From Campylobacter concisus (GTDB lineage: Bacteria > Campylobacterota > Campylobacteria > Campylobacterales > Campylobacteraceae), in assembly GCF_003048775.2 (NCBI RefSeq), contig NZ_CP049272.1, forward strand, positions 1,612,001-1,676,000: 64,000 nt of DNA. Direction: 5' to 3'. The number at the start of each line of letters is the position of its first letter. Position 1 is the first letter of the stretch. The notes beneath the pieces were generated by a model that was not told the DNA's origin, searched no databases, and was given only the letters and a program-made list of their open reading frames with translations. Positions 20,603 to 29,077 of the stretch are shown in pieces. The translations under genes and the position numbers were made by a program.

Positions 20603-20631
20603 GCCTAAATTTAGCTTTTATAAATTTGGGC
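20603..20631 (+). terminator. Terminator hairpin of topA
   Basis: An 11-bp stem GCCTAAATTTA/TAAATTTGGGC with one G-U pair, followed by TTTAAA, 28 bases after the topA stop. Confidence 0.55.
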
Positions 20632-20865
20632 TTTAAATGCCTGATACCACCGCTAAGCTTGGCTAGTATAAAGGGCAAAAACCTTGTCATCAACTACACT
20701 TAGTCAGATGGTAGCTTCACATCGCAGTACGCACTTTTTTTGGTGAGCTTAGCGCTTTGCCAAATTTAAAAATAGATCTTTTAAAAGAATGAGCGGAAAT
20801 TTATAAGAGAAAGTAATGTCATAAGATTTAAGCTTTTCGCATAGTTTTTAATAAATTTATATCTT
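20632..20865. other. Non-coding gap after topA
   Basis: No gene is supported here. One plus-strand frame around 20634-20780 reads about 45 residues with a single internal TAG (GKNLVINYT, stop, SDGSFTSQYALF), which could be a decayed gene, but I recognise no family. Confidence 0.3.
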
Positions 20866-21146
20866 GGAGCAAATTTTAAAATTTCACTCGCAAGAATTGA
20901 CTGCTAAAATTTGGATTCGCTTATAGCTTAACTCAAATTTTAGAGCCGAAATTACTCGTTCTTGAAATTTTAAAATTTATCTGATGCTTACCAGATATAC
21001 GAACGCATTCGACGCAAAGTGATATCACATGCACTTCTAACGTGCGAAGGGCTTAGATGATTTAAAGGGGGATAAGGGGACGGCTTTGCTTCGTTAGCTC
21101 ACAGCTACAAACAAACCGTAACTCAAGCCCCCTTGCCCCCCCCCTT
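20866..21146. repeat. Structured intergenic repeat, copy A (upstream of bioB)
   Basis: Shares with copies B and C, in order: CACTCGCAAGAATTGACT, TAGAGCCGAAATTACTCG, CTGAT plus a CGCAT-type hairpin block, a TCTAACGT box, and a G-rich arm AAAGGGGGATAAGGGG facing a C-rich arm CCCCCTTG followed by nine C. The arms can pair across a loop of about 50 bases. The short hairpin in the middle is GTGATATCAC, where copies B and C have AGTGC/GCACT. It has no coding potential. Confidence 0.7.
21136..21144 (+). repeat. Homopolymeric tract of nine C
   Basis: Nine consecutive C form part of the repeat's right arm, 115 bases before the bioB ATG. G/C tracts of this length are hypermutable by slippage in Campylobacter. 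Confidence 0.75.
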
Positions 21147-21230
21147 GTATAAAAATAAATTTATACATTTCATCAAACTATTTTTGCAAATTCATAAATC
21201 ACCCTACTTAAATTTTAAACCTATCAAAGC

Positions 21231-21236
21231 TATAAT
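21231..21236 (+). promoter_or_regulatory. Sigma-70 -10 element of bioB
   Basis: A perfect TATAAT lies 23 bases before the bioB ATG, with AAAAAAGGA between them as ribosome site. Confidence 0.6.
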
Positions 21237-21258
21237 ACGCCCCAAAAAAGGATGAAAA

Positions 21259-22098
21259 ATGAAAACAATTATGCTCTGTGCGATATGCTCAGTCACTCAA
21301 GGAAACTGCGCCGAGGACTGCGCTTACTGCACGCAAAGCGCCAAAGCTGGTGCCGATATCTCAAAATTTAAAGAAAAAAGCGTGCAACAGGTGGTGGACG
21401 AAGCCAAAATGGCTTATAAAAACCATGCTCTTGGATTTTGTTTAGTCACAAGTGGTGCTAGACTAAATGACAAAAAGACCGACTATATCGCATCTTTAGC
21501 AAGAGCCGTGAGCAAAGAAGTGCCAAATTTGATGCTCATCGCATGTAACGGCATGGCGACTTACGAGCAGCTTAGCGAGCTTAAAAAGGCTGGCGTTTTT
21601 AGCTACAACCACAACCTTGAAACAAGCCGAGAATTTTTCCCAAAAATTTGTAAAACTCACACTTGGGACGAGAGATATCAGACAAATTTAGATGCAAAAA
21701 GAGCAGGTCTTATGCTTTGCACTGGTGGCATTTACGGTGTTGGCGAGAGTGAGGCTGACAGAGTGAGCTTTAGAGCTAGTTTAAAAGAGCTTGAGCCATT
21801 TTCATCACCGATAAATTTTTTCATCAAAAACGAAGCTCTAACTCTTGATCTGCCTCCTCTTAGTGCGGATGAAGCCCTAAAGATCGTACGTGACACCAAA
21901 AGCGCTCTACCAGAAACTAGAGTCATGATAGCTGGCGGTAGGGAGAAAATTTTAGGCGATAGACAATACGAGATCTTTGAAAATGGCGCCGATGCAATCG
22001 TCATTGGCGACTATCTCACCGCAAAAGGCGAGAAAGCTAGCAAGGATATCGAGGAGCTTACAAAGCGTGGTTTTAGCTTCGCTAGTATCTGCCATTGA
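21259..22098 (+). CDS. bioB: Biotin synthase
   Basis: A radical-SAM enzyme that inserts sulfur into dethiobiotin. The 279 residues are the short form seen in Campylobacter and Helicobacter; many homologues have 320-346. The [4Fe-4S] cluster Cys are 17, 21 and 24 (CAEDCAYC). SYNHNLETSREFF and MLCTGGIYGVGES are family motifs, and MIAGGREKILGD carries the Arg usually ligating the [2Fe-2S] cluster. Its TGA overlaps the crcB ATG by one base. Intergenic repeats lie on both sides of bioB-crcB. Confidence 0.94.
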   Translation: MKTIMLCAICSVTQGNCAEDCAYCTQSAKAGADISKFKEKSVQQVVDEAKMAYKNHALGFCLVTSGARLNDKKTDYIASLARAVSKEVPNLMLIACNGMATYEQLSELKKAGVFSYNHNLETSREFFPKICKTHTWDERYQTNLDAKRAGLMLCTGGIYGVGESEADRVSFRASLKELEPFSSPINFFIKNEALTLDLPPLSADEALKIVRDTKSALPETRVMIAGGREKILGDRQYEIFENGADAIVIGDYLTAKGEKASKDIEELTKRGFSFASICH

Positions 22099-22451
22099 TG
22101 CTTGTAAATTTACTTTTCGCAGGACTTGGAGGCTTTATCGGAGCTGGATGCAGGTTTTTAGCCGGTGAGCTCCTAAAATTTAGTCACTTTCCGCTAGCCA
22201 CGCTTGGCGTAAATACGCTTGGTAGCTTCATTATCGGCGTTTTGTTTTGTCTAAATTTAAGCCAAAGCGCGAGAGTATTTTTGGTCGTTGGCATACTTGG
22301 CGGATTTACAACATTTTCAAGCTTTAGCCTTGATAGTGTGAAATTTTTAATAGAAGGCGAGCTGGTAAAAGGCTTTTTAAATATCTTTTTAAACCTTGTC
22401 TTTTGCCTACTTGCAAGCTATCTTGGCATTTTGCTTGGTAAAAATTTGTGA
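22098..22451 (+). CDS. crcB: Fluoride channel/exporter CrcB (Fluc)
   Basis: A 117-residue inner-membrane protein with four membrane helices that acts as a dual-topology dimeric fluoride channel. GGFIGAGCRF, NTLGSFIIG and GGFTTFSSFS are the diagnostic motifs, the last with the pore Phe and Ser/Thr track. The ATG at 22098 (TGATG overlap with bioB) fits the MLVNLLFAGLGG opening better than the TTG three bases earlier. No fluoride riboswitch can precede it, because the start lies inside bioB. Confidence 0.92.
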   Translation: MLVNLLFAGLGGFIGAGCRFLAGELLKFSHFPLATLGVNTLGSFIIGVLFCLNLSQSARVFLVVGILGGFTTFSSFSLDSVKFLIEGELVKGFLNIFLNLVFCLLASYLGILLGKNL

Positions 22452-22494
22452 GGTTTTTAAGGTACGCAACAAAATAACTTTATCTATACCATTT

Positions 22495-22692
22495 TTAAAT
22501 TTTAAAGCTTCACTCACTCGCCACTAAATTTAGAGCCGCGATATGCTCGCTTTAATTTACTCAAATTTATCTGATAACAAATCGCATGCAGTGCGTTAGC
22601 ACTGGAGCATGTCACCTCTAACGTTGTCGGGGTTAGGGGATCGTTAAGGGGGAAGGGAGCGACTTCGTAATTCAAGCCTCTTCCCCCTTAAC
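22495..22692. repeat. Structured intergenic repeat, copy B
   Basis: Same block order as copy A, but the first block is shortened (CACTCACTCGCCA). The middle hairpin is CAGTGC-GTTA-GCACTG at 22589-22604, flanked by CATG on both sides. The terminal hairpin is a perfect 13-bp inverted repeat GTTAAGGGGGAAG (22643-22655) / CTTCCCCCTTAAC (22680-22692) around a 24-base loop with GACTTCGT. Runs GGGG-TTA-GGGG, then GGGGG-AA-GGG, precede and form the left arm. Confidence 0.8.
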
Positions 22693-22734
22693 AAAGAAAC
22701 AAAACTTTAAATTTCTAAAAACCTTAATTTATAA

Positions 22735-22996
22735 ATTTTAAAATTCCATTCACTCGCAAGAATTGACTACTGATTTTGGGTCTTACAAAGCTTGTCGCTA
22801 GAGCCGAAATTACTTGCTTATAAAATTTTAAAATTTGATAGAGTTTTAACCGCATTCAGTGCGCCAGCACTATTGCGTGCACTTTGAGCGTATTAAGGGA
22901 TTGGGGATATAAAAGGGAATAAGTGGGCGACTTCGTGTCTGCCATGCAGTTGCGAGCTTGCGAAGCAAAATTCAAGCCACTTTGTCCCCATTTAAG
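22735..22996. repeat. Structured intergenic repeat, copy C
   Basis: Contains CACTCGCAAGAATTGACT, TAGAGCCGAAATTACTTG, the hairpin AGTGC-GCCA-GCACT, and an imperfect terminal stem AAAAGGGAATAAGTGGGC / GCCACTTTGTCCCCATTT. The loop begins GACTTCGT as in copy B but is longer and holds a nested TTGCGAGC/GCTTGCGAA-type hairpin, so the loop appears to tolerate insertions. Confidence 0.75.
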
Positions 22997-23018
22997 TAAA
23001 CTTCATCAATCTATGTGC

Positions 23019-23100
23019 AAATTTTAAATTTCATTCACTCACAAGAATTGGCTAGTAAAATTTGATGAAATTTGACAAAACCGCATGCAGTGCAAAACAT
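23019..23100. repeat. Truncated copy D of the intergenic repeat
   Basis: Only the left portion is present: AAATTTCATTCACTCACAAGAATTGGCT, then CCGCATGCAGTGC. The G/C-rich hairpin is missing. It runs up to the 3' end of the gene ending at 23117. Confidence 0.6.
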
Positions 23101-23116
23101 CGCCACATCCACCTTT

Positions 23117-23599
23117 CTACCTAGCTTCTACCTTTGGCATCTGAAGCATAAAATTTCTAGCTTCACTTAAAAGTACAGGCTTAAGCCCATCTACTAGAGT
23201 TTTTGGATCATAAATTCTCTCATATGAAAGTATTAAGACTCCATCATTTTTAAGTAAAAAGTGGATTATTTCTATATTTTTACTGCTAGTTTCATCTTTT
23301 ATGAGAGCTAAAATTTGATCATTCTCTTCGCAATAAAGCACTTCTTTAGCCTCTTTTATATTCTTTTTTAGCTCAGCAAGCATACTTTCACTTTTTATGT
23401 TTTTGTCAAATTTCACTCTAAAGCCTACAAAATGTTCATCAAAATTTTCATTTTTTAAAAAGTAAAAGCTCTCATCTTTGGCTGTATTTTTCTTATAAAA
23501 AACGCTTCCATCAAATTTAAAACTTTGAACTAAACTTAGCTCGTCTGCAAAGCTAAAAATTCCAAAAAGCATCAAGGCAAAAAATAGAAATTTACGCAT
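23117..23599 (-). CDS. Secreted protein of unknown function
   Basis: A protein of 160 residues with a signal peptide MRKFLFFALMLFGIFSFADE, so probably periplasmic. I do not recognise the family. The mature part is mixed alpha/beta and rich in Lys, Glu and Phe, with a single Cys (LYCEEND). The start at 23599 is chosen over the longer frame (ATG at 23689) because it opens directly into the signal peptide. It is divergent from the antiporter gene and ends at the repeat cluster. Confidence 0.6.
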   Translation of the reverse strand: MRKFLFFALMLFGIFSFADELSLVQSFKFDGSVFYKKNTAKDESFYFLKNENFDEHFVGFRVKFDKNIKSESMLAELKKNIKEAKEVLYCEENDQILALIKDETSSKNIEIIHFLLKNDGVLILSYERIYDPKTLVDGLKPVLLSEARNFMLQMPKVEAR

Positions 23600-23716
23600 A
23601 AATTTACACTCCAAATTTTTAAAAATTTGTCGCCATTTTGCCCAAAAATCGCTTAGCTTAATCAAAAAATAACAAAGCTTTTTATACAATCAAACATTTT
23701 TAATTTAAGGATCTTT

Positions 23717-24880
23717 TTGCAATTACATCAAGCTAGCGAGCTTAGTATTCTTGTCGTTTTGGCATTTATCGTCTTTGCTTCGCCTTATATTTCTAAAATT
23801 TTACGCATTCCTGTCGCTCCTGCTGAGATAATACTTGGAGCACTGGCTAGCTACATCGGGCTTGTCGGCGAGAATGAGATGTTTAAGCTAATTAGCGAAG
23901 TTGGCTTTTTCTTTTTGATGTTTCTAGCCGGCATGGAGATCGATCTTAGAATGCTTATAAACATTGACCGTAAAATTTTACGTCTGGGGCTTATCTATCT
24001 TGCGCTCATTTACTCGCTAGCAACTGCACTTACGTTTAGTTTTGATCTTAGTTTGCTTTATATTATCATTATCCCGATAATGGCCGTTGGTATGATATTT
24101 ACGCTATTTAAAGAGTATGGCAGAGACGTGAAATGGCTAAATTTAAGCATGCTTATTGCAACTATTGGTGAGCTTATAAGCATTACGCTTTTGACATTTA
24201 TAGCTGCCTATTTGCAGTTTGGAGCTAGTATAAATTTATGGCTAACGATTGGCTATTTGATCTTATTTTTAGCTATCAGCGTGCTTAGCTTTAAAATTTT
24301 AGATGTGCTTTTTTGGTGGTACCCGGGGCTTAAAGTGATCCTTATGCCACACTACGACAAGGATGAAAAAGATATTAGGCTAAGCATTGCTGTATTTTTT
24401 TCGATGATTGCACTTATGCTTTATTTGAATTTAGAAGTTGCCTTTGGCGCGTTTATCGCAGGTATGTTTATAACGACATTTTTTGATCATAAAAAAGACT
24501 TACCACACAAGCTTTCAAGCTTTGGATTTGGTTTTTTGGTACCGATATTTTTTATACACATAGGCTCAACCTTTAAACTCTCAAGCCTAAGCTCAAATGA
24601 AGTGATAAAAGATGCTATTTTTATATTTTGTGCGATGCTTGCCACAAGGCTTTTTTCAAGTGTGTTATTTGTAGGAAAATTAGGATTTAAGGGGATATTT
24701 TTGTTTTCCCTCTCACAATCCATGCCACTAACGCTTCTAGTAGCAGTTGCTACTATCGCACACAGATCAGGTGAGATAAGTGACTATTCTTACTCATCTT
24801 TTATCCTAGCAAGCCTAGCTCAAGCTATAATAGGGACAATAATTATAAAATTTCTAATGCAATCAAGAAGTAAGGAGTAA
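23717..24880 (+). CDS. Cation:proton antiporter, CPA2/Kef family membrane domain
   Basis: An inner-membrane protein of 387 residues with about twelve hydrophobic segments, covering the Na_H_Exchanger domain only; there is no C-terminal TrkA-N or TrkA-C domain. FFLMFLAGMEIDLRML near residue 75 and GAFIAGMFITT near residue 248 are the family hallmarks. It probably exchanges K+ or Na+ for H+. The start is TTG at 23717, with AAGGA six bases upstream. gltA follows after 2 bases, so the two are probably co-transcribed. Confidence 0.85.
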   Translation: MQLHQASELSILVVLAFIVFASPYISKILRIPVAPAEIILGALASYIGLVGENEMFKLISEVGFFFLMFLAGMEIDLRMLINIDRKILRLGLIYLALIYSLATALTFSFDLSLLYIIIIPIMAVGMIFTLFKEYGRDVKWLNLSMLIATIGELISITLLTFIAAYLQFGASINLWLTIGYLILFLAISVLSFKILDVLFWWYPGLKVILMPHYDKDEKDIRLSIAVFFSMIALMLYLNLEVAFGAFIAGMFITTFFDHKKDLPHKLSSFGFGFLVPIFFIHIGSTFKLSSLSSNEVIKDAIFIFCAMLATRLFSSVLFVGKLGFKGIFLFSLSQSMPLTLLVAVATIAHRSGEISDYSYSSFILASLAQAIIGTIIIKFLMQSRSKE

Positions 24881-24882
24881 AA

Positions 24883-26160
24883 ATGTCATCAAATACAGCT
24901 ACGCTAACTGATAACAGGACCGGCAAGAGTTACGAGTTTCCTATACTAAAAGGCACTATGGGACCTGATGTGATAGACATCTCGACATTTTTTAGTGATA
25001 CTGGAATGTTTACTTTTGATAGAGGCTATACTTCAACTGCGATGTGTCGCTCAGCGATAACTTATATAGACGGCTTAAAAGGCGAGCTAATGTATAGAGG
25101 TTACGATATCGCGTATTTGGCTGAAAATAAGACATTTTTAGACGTGGCATATTTACTCTTAAACAAAGAGCTTCCAACAAATGATCAGTATATAAATTTT
25201 AAAACCGAGCTTAAAAAAAGAAGCTTTATACATGAAGGTATGATGAAGCTATTTGACGCATTCCCAGACAAAGCGCACCCTATGGCGATCTTACAAGCAG
25301 CGGTCTCAGCCCTAAGTGCGTTTTACTCAGATCACCTAAATATGGATAAACCTGAAGAGTATCACGAGATGGCTATGCGTATAATCGCTAAAATTCCAAC
25401 GATCGCAGCCTTTAGTTACCGCTACTCACGCGGGCTTCCTATCATATATCCAAATTTAGATCGTGGCTTTACTGAAAATTTCCTCTACATGATGAGAGGC
25501 TATCCATACGAGCATGTCGATCTTAAGCCTATCGAGATCAAGGCACTTGATACGGTCTTTATGCTGCACGCAGATCACGAGCAAAATGCTTCAACGACTA
25601 CTGTTAGAACCGTTGGCTCAACGCACGCTCACCCATACGCATGTATAAGTGCGGGCATCGGCGCGCTTTGGGGCTGGGCTCATGGCGGTGCAAACGAGGG
25701 TGTCATCCGCCAGCTTGAAGAGATTGGCTCGGTCGCAAATGTCGATAGATACATCGCTAGAGCAAAGGATAAGAACGATCCATTTAGACTAATGGGCTTT
25801 GGCCACAGGGTCTATAAAAACTTTGACCCACGCGCAAAGGTACTTAAAAAGATGAGGGATCAGCTGATGGATGAGATCGGTATAAACTCAGAGCTCATCA
25901 AGATCGCCAACCGCATCGAGGATATCGCGCTAAATGATGATTATTTTGTGAGCAGAAATTTATATCCAAATGTTGATTTTCACTCAGGACTCATCCTAAA
26001 AGCGCTTGGCATACCAAATAATATGTTTGCCGTCATCTTTGTCATCGGCAGGACTCCAGGCTGGATCAGCCAGTGGATCGAGCTAAAAGAGCAAGATACG
26101 ATAAAGATCGTCCGCCCAAGACAGCTCTACGTCGGAGAGACAAACAGAACACCAAAATGA
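24883..26160 (+). CDS. gltA: Citrate synthase, type II
   Basis: Condenses oxaloacetate and acetyl-CoA at the head of the TCA cycle. The 425 residues carry HADHEQNASTTTVR (catalytic His), GALWGWAHGGANEG (second His) and GFGHRVYKNFDPRA (third His region), as in the hexameric NADH-sensitive type. Its TGA overlaps the cysQ start as ATGA. Translation coupling with a nucleotidase is unexpected functionally but fits the compact gene order. Confidence 0.96.
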   Translation: MSSNTATLTDNRTGKSYEFPILKGTMGPDVIDISTFFSDTGMFTFDRGYTSTAMCRSAITYIDGLKGELMYRGYDIAYLAENKTFLDVAYLLLNKELPTNDQYINFKTELKKRSFIHEGMMKLFDAFPDKAHPMAILQAAVSALSAFYSDHLNMDKPEEYHEMAMRIIAKIPTIAAFSYRYSRGLPIIYPNLDRGFTENFLYMMRGYPYEHVDLKPIEIKALDTVFMLHADHEQNASTTTVRTVGSTHAHPYACISAGIGALWGWAHGGANEGVIRQLEEIGSVANVDRYIARAKDKNDPFRLMGFGHRVYKNFDPRAKVLKKMRDQLMDEIGINSELIKIANRIEDIALNDDYFVSRNLYPNVDFHSGLILKALGIPNNMFAVIFVIGRTPGWISQWIELKEQDTIKIVRPRQLYVGETNRTPK

Positions 26161-26963
26161 GCGAGCTTTTAAATTTAGCTAAAAAAGCAACCATTAATGC
26201 TGGAGCGCAAATAATGAAATTTTACTCCGCTAATAATACGGCTCTTAAAGTCTGCCTAAAAGATGACAGCTCGCCACTAACTAGCGCCGATCTAGCTGCA
26301 AATGAAGCGATAATAAAAATTCTAAGCAAAAGTGGGATAAAAATTTGCTCTGAAGAGAGTATCTTACAAGAAAGCGACAAAGATGAGTTTTGGCTCGTAG
26401 ATCCACTTGATGGCACGAAAGAATTTCTAGCTAGAAACGGTGAATTTTGCGTTTGTATAGCACTTATAAAAAAAGCTAGACCGGTGCTTGGCGTGATATT
26501 TATCCCGGTTAGCAAAGAGCTTTTTTACGCCGATGAAAATGGTGCTTTTAAAGAAATTTTAGATAACAATGATGAAATCATAAAGAGAGTTGATCTAAAC
26601 AAAAAAGATAAAAATTTAGACAATCTAATCTTTTCAAGTAGAAGAGGCGATGCCAAAGAGATAGAATTTATAGGACAGAGCTTAAATTTTGAGCAAAGGT
26701 ACATCGGCTCAGCCATAAAATTTTGCCGTTTAGTCGAATTTGGTGGAGTTTATCTGAGATTTGCTCCAAGCTATCTTTGGGACAATGCTGCAGGAGATGC
26801 GCTCGTAAATTTTTGTGGCGGAAAAGTATTTGACGCTAATAGTAGCAAAGAGATGAGCTACGAGCTTGCTGATTTAAAAAGTCCATTTTTCATAGCTCTC
26901 TCAAAAAACACACTAAATCTAAAAGATAAAATCACACAACTATATAAACAAAGTAAAATTTAA
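26157..26963 (+). CDS. cysQ: 3'(2'),5'-bisphosphate nucleotidase, CysQ-like
   Basis: A Mg-dependent, inositol-monophosphatase-fold enzyme of 268 residues that probably hydrolyses PAP to AMP. The metal-binding motifs are clear: EES near residue 66, WLVDPLDGTKEF near residue 80, and WDNAAGDAL near residue 207. A longer upstream frame lies inside gltA and is rejected; ATG at 26157 gives the ATGA overlap. It converges on the methyltransferase gene with a gap of 3 bases. Confidence 0.88.
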   Translation: MSELLNLAKKATINAGAQIMKFYSANNTALKVCLKDDSSPLTSADLAANEAIIKILSKSGIKICSEESILQESDKDEFWLVDPLDGTKEFLARNGEFCVCIALIKKARPVLGVIFIPVSKELFYADENGAFKEILDNNDEIIKRVDLNKKDKNLDNLIFSSRRGDAKEIEFIGQSLNFEQRYIGSAIKFCRLVEFGGVYLRFAPSYLWDNAAGDALVNFCGGKVFDANSSKEMSYELADLKSPFFIALSKNTLNLKDKITQLYKQSKI

Positions 26964-26966
26964 ACT

Positions 26967-28523
26967 TTAAATTTCTTCTAGTAGATAAAGCAGACTAGCT
27001 ATTTTTGCTGTGCCTAGCACGTAGCTCATTATATTTGCTGCGACTTTATCTTTTTTAAGCACTTTGCCATTTATATCAAATACATCTTCATTGTTCTCTT
27101 TGATAAATTTTAAGGTTTTTGCTGCGACATCTTCTAAGCTATTTTTACCATCAAGTAACAAAAGTATGTAATAATCGATATTGTTAAGCTTTCTTGAGAT
27201 ACTAAATTTATTAGCAAAAACAACATCGGCATTATTTTTATGATTTAAAAAATATCTTACATAATTTATTAAATTTTGACTTAGCCTTGAATGTCCAGGC
27301 CTATACTCGATATTTTTTTGCTCATCTTTTAAAATCATTGCATCAGACGAGTTTGTTAAAATTCTTACAAAGGCGCTATAAACCATGAGCTTATCTTCTG
27401 GCAAAATTTCTAAAATCTGAGAAAGGTTTATGCTGGCTGGATACATCTTATAAAAGACCTCGCAAAGCCATGATATATCTTGTGGCATAGCGCCATAACT
27501 ATCTTGCCACTGGTTATCTTTCTTTATAAAATCTGCCACAACGTGAATTTTATTGATATCGCTTGGGCCTATTTGTTTATTGGCTATGCTCTCATAAGTT
27601 TTACTATGGACTATTAGGCTTTGTCTAAATACTTTGTTGCTAATCATATCCATGAATTGCTCTAGATCGATTCTGTCCTTAAACTTGTTATTTTTGTATT
27701 CATCTACTACGGCTGTGCCAACATCTGGGGTAAAAATATCATCAAGCGTATATTCACAAAGATAAGTAAGCTCATTTTTGGCAAGCTTGGCATTAAAATC
27801 TTTAAAATAAAATGGATCATTTGTGTATTCTAAAAACTCATGAGCTATGTAAAAGTCATCTTTTGAGAGCACATGTTCTGTTACAAAAAGAAGCATCTTA
27901 AGAGGTATCTTCCCTTCATAAATTTCTTCATCTCTTGTTAGTAAATATTCTTTATAGACTAAAAGTGCTTCTTTGGCTGCTTTTAACCTCTCTTGCATGC
28001 TCTCTTTATCCTTTGCGGCAAGTAGCATTATATCTCTTACGATATCTTTTACTTTCCAGCCAGGATAAACATTATAAGAGATAAATGCCACGCCGTTCGT
28101 GCTTAAATTCTCTCTTACAACTTTTAATATAGCTTCTTTTACAAAGTCAGGTACCCAGCTAAAAACGCCATGAGCAATGATATAGTCAAATTTTTCATCA
28201 CTGTTAAATTCGCAAATATCGCCATGTATAAGCTCTAAATTTGTAAGCCCCATCTCTTTAACGATCTCTTGTCCACGCCTTATCTGCTCTCCACTGAGGT
28301 CTATGCCAACTACTTTTGCGTTTTTGTTATTTACTGCAAATGGGATCAAATTTCCGCCAAAGCTACATCCTATCTCTAAAACTCTTGCATTTTCACATGG
28401 CGGTGGAGTTATGCCAAGAAGTGTCGCACAAGCTTCAAGCCTATATGGCGATGACTGGGCAAAAGCTATTGATTTATAAGTTAGCTCGTCATAAGACTTT
28501 TCGATTTTGCTATTTTGGCTCAT
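26967..28523 (-). CDS. SAM-dependent methyltransferase with regulatory domain
   Basis: A protein of 518 residues. Residues 40-160 form a class I methyltransferase domain with motif I VLEIGCSFGGNLIP and post-motif FDYIIAHGVFSWVPD. Residues about 220-310 resemble the methyltransferase regulatory domain, followed by a C-terminal helical region. Such proteins occur in several epsilonproteobacteria; the substrate is unknown. The start is 9 bases from the end of the peroxiredoxin gene, so the two are probably co-transcribed. Confidence 0.75.
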   Translation of the reverse strand: MSQNSKIEKSYDELTYKSIAFAQSSPYRLEACATLLGITPPPCENARVLEIGCSFGGNLIPFAVNNKNAKVVGIDLSGEQIRRGQEIVKEMGLTNLELIHGDICEFNSDEKFDYIIAHGVFSWVPDFVKEAILKVVRENLSTNGVAFISYNVYPGWKVKDIVRDIMLLAAKDKESMQERLKAAKEALLVYKEYLLTRDEEIYEGKIPLKMLLFVTEHVLSKDDFYIAHEFLEYTNDPFYFKDFNAKLAKNELTYLCEYTLDDIFTPDVGTAVVDEYKNNKFKDRIDLEQFMDMISNKVFRQSLIVHSKTYESIANKQIGPSDINKIHVVADFIKKDNQWQDSYGAMPQDISWLCEVFYKMYPASINLSQILEILPEDKLMVYSAFVRILTNSSDAMILKDEQKNIEYRPGHSRLSQNLINYVRYFLNHKNNADVVFANKFSISRKLNNIDYYILLLLDGKNSLEDVAAKTLKFIKENNEDVFDINGKVLKKDKVAANIMSYVLGTAKIASLLYLLEEI

Positions 28524-28531
28524 TTTAGCTC

Positions 28532-29029
28532 CTAGTAGTCTTTTTCTTTGATTTTTTCTAGCATATTTTTAGCATCATTCTCAGGATCATCCACTATATA
28601 TGCGCGCCTTATCTTGCCATCTTTAATGATAAGTGTTTGCCTAAAGTAAAATTTATGTCCATTTGATGCAGAAAAAACTGGAAGCTCAAGCGCCCTCTCA
28701 AGCATAAACTCACTATCGTTTAGAAACATAACACCAGTTGAAGTCTCTTCTTGAAATTTCTTTTGAGCTGCGATATCTTGTGAGCTAATGGCCACTACCA
28801 TGAAACCAAGATCGTTAAAATCTTTTAAAAATTTCTTGTAGTTTATCGCTTGTTTGGTGCAGCCCTTCATACCAGGTGTATTTTGTAGTTGCTCACTTAA
28901 AAGACTAAAGTCCTCGCCTATCTTTGGGTAGATAAAAATAACGCAGTCATGCGTTCTTGCAAAGGCGGAAAAATCAAATTCCTTACCGTCTAAGGTATTT
29001 AAATATATACTTGTAGGCACTTTTATCAT
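28532..29029 (-). CDS. Peroxiredoxin (AhpC/TSA, PrxQ/Bcp-like), one-Cys form
   Basis: A thioredoxin-fold protein of 165 residues. FIYPKIGEDF near residue 32, then TPGMKGCTKQA near residues 51-61, matches the PrxQ-related branch in which the catalytic motif is IPGARGCTPQSC. Here the only Cys besides Cys28 is the peroxidatic-type Cys57; the usual resolving Cys five residues later is Ile. It probably reduces peroxides with an external thiol partner. The Cys28 (THDCVIF) lies in a beta-strand and could substitute as resolving residue, which is speculative. Confidence 0.75.
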   Translation of the reverse strand: MIKVPTSIYLNTLDGKEFDFSAFARTHDCVIFIYPKIGEDFSLLSEQLQNTPGMKGCTKQAINYKKFLKDFNDLGFMVVAISSQDIAAQKKFQEETSTGVMFLNDSEFMLERALELPVFSASNGHKFYFRQTLIIKDGKIRRAYIVDDPENDAKNMLEKIKEKDY

Positions 29030-29077
29030 ACTTCATCCTTTAAAATTTTTTACTATTATATCTTTATAAGCTTTGTC

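Noticed and set aside
22098..22451. Fluoride riboswitch for crcB
   Set aside because: The start overlaps bioB by one base, so no leader exists, and no riboswitch motif is seen upstream of bioB.
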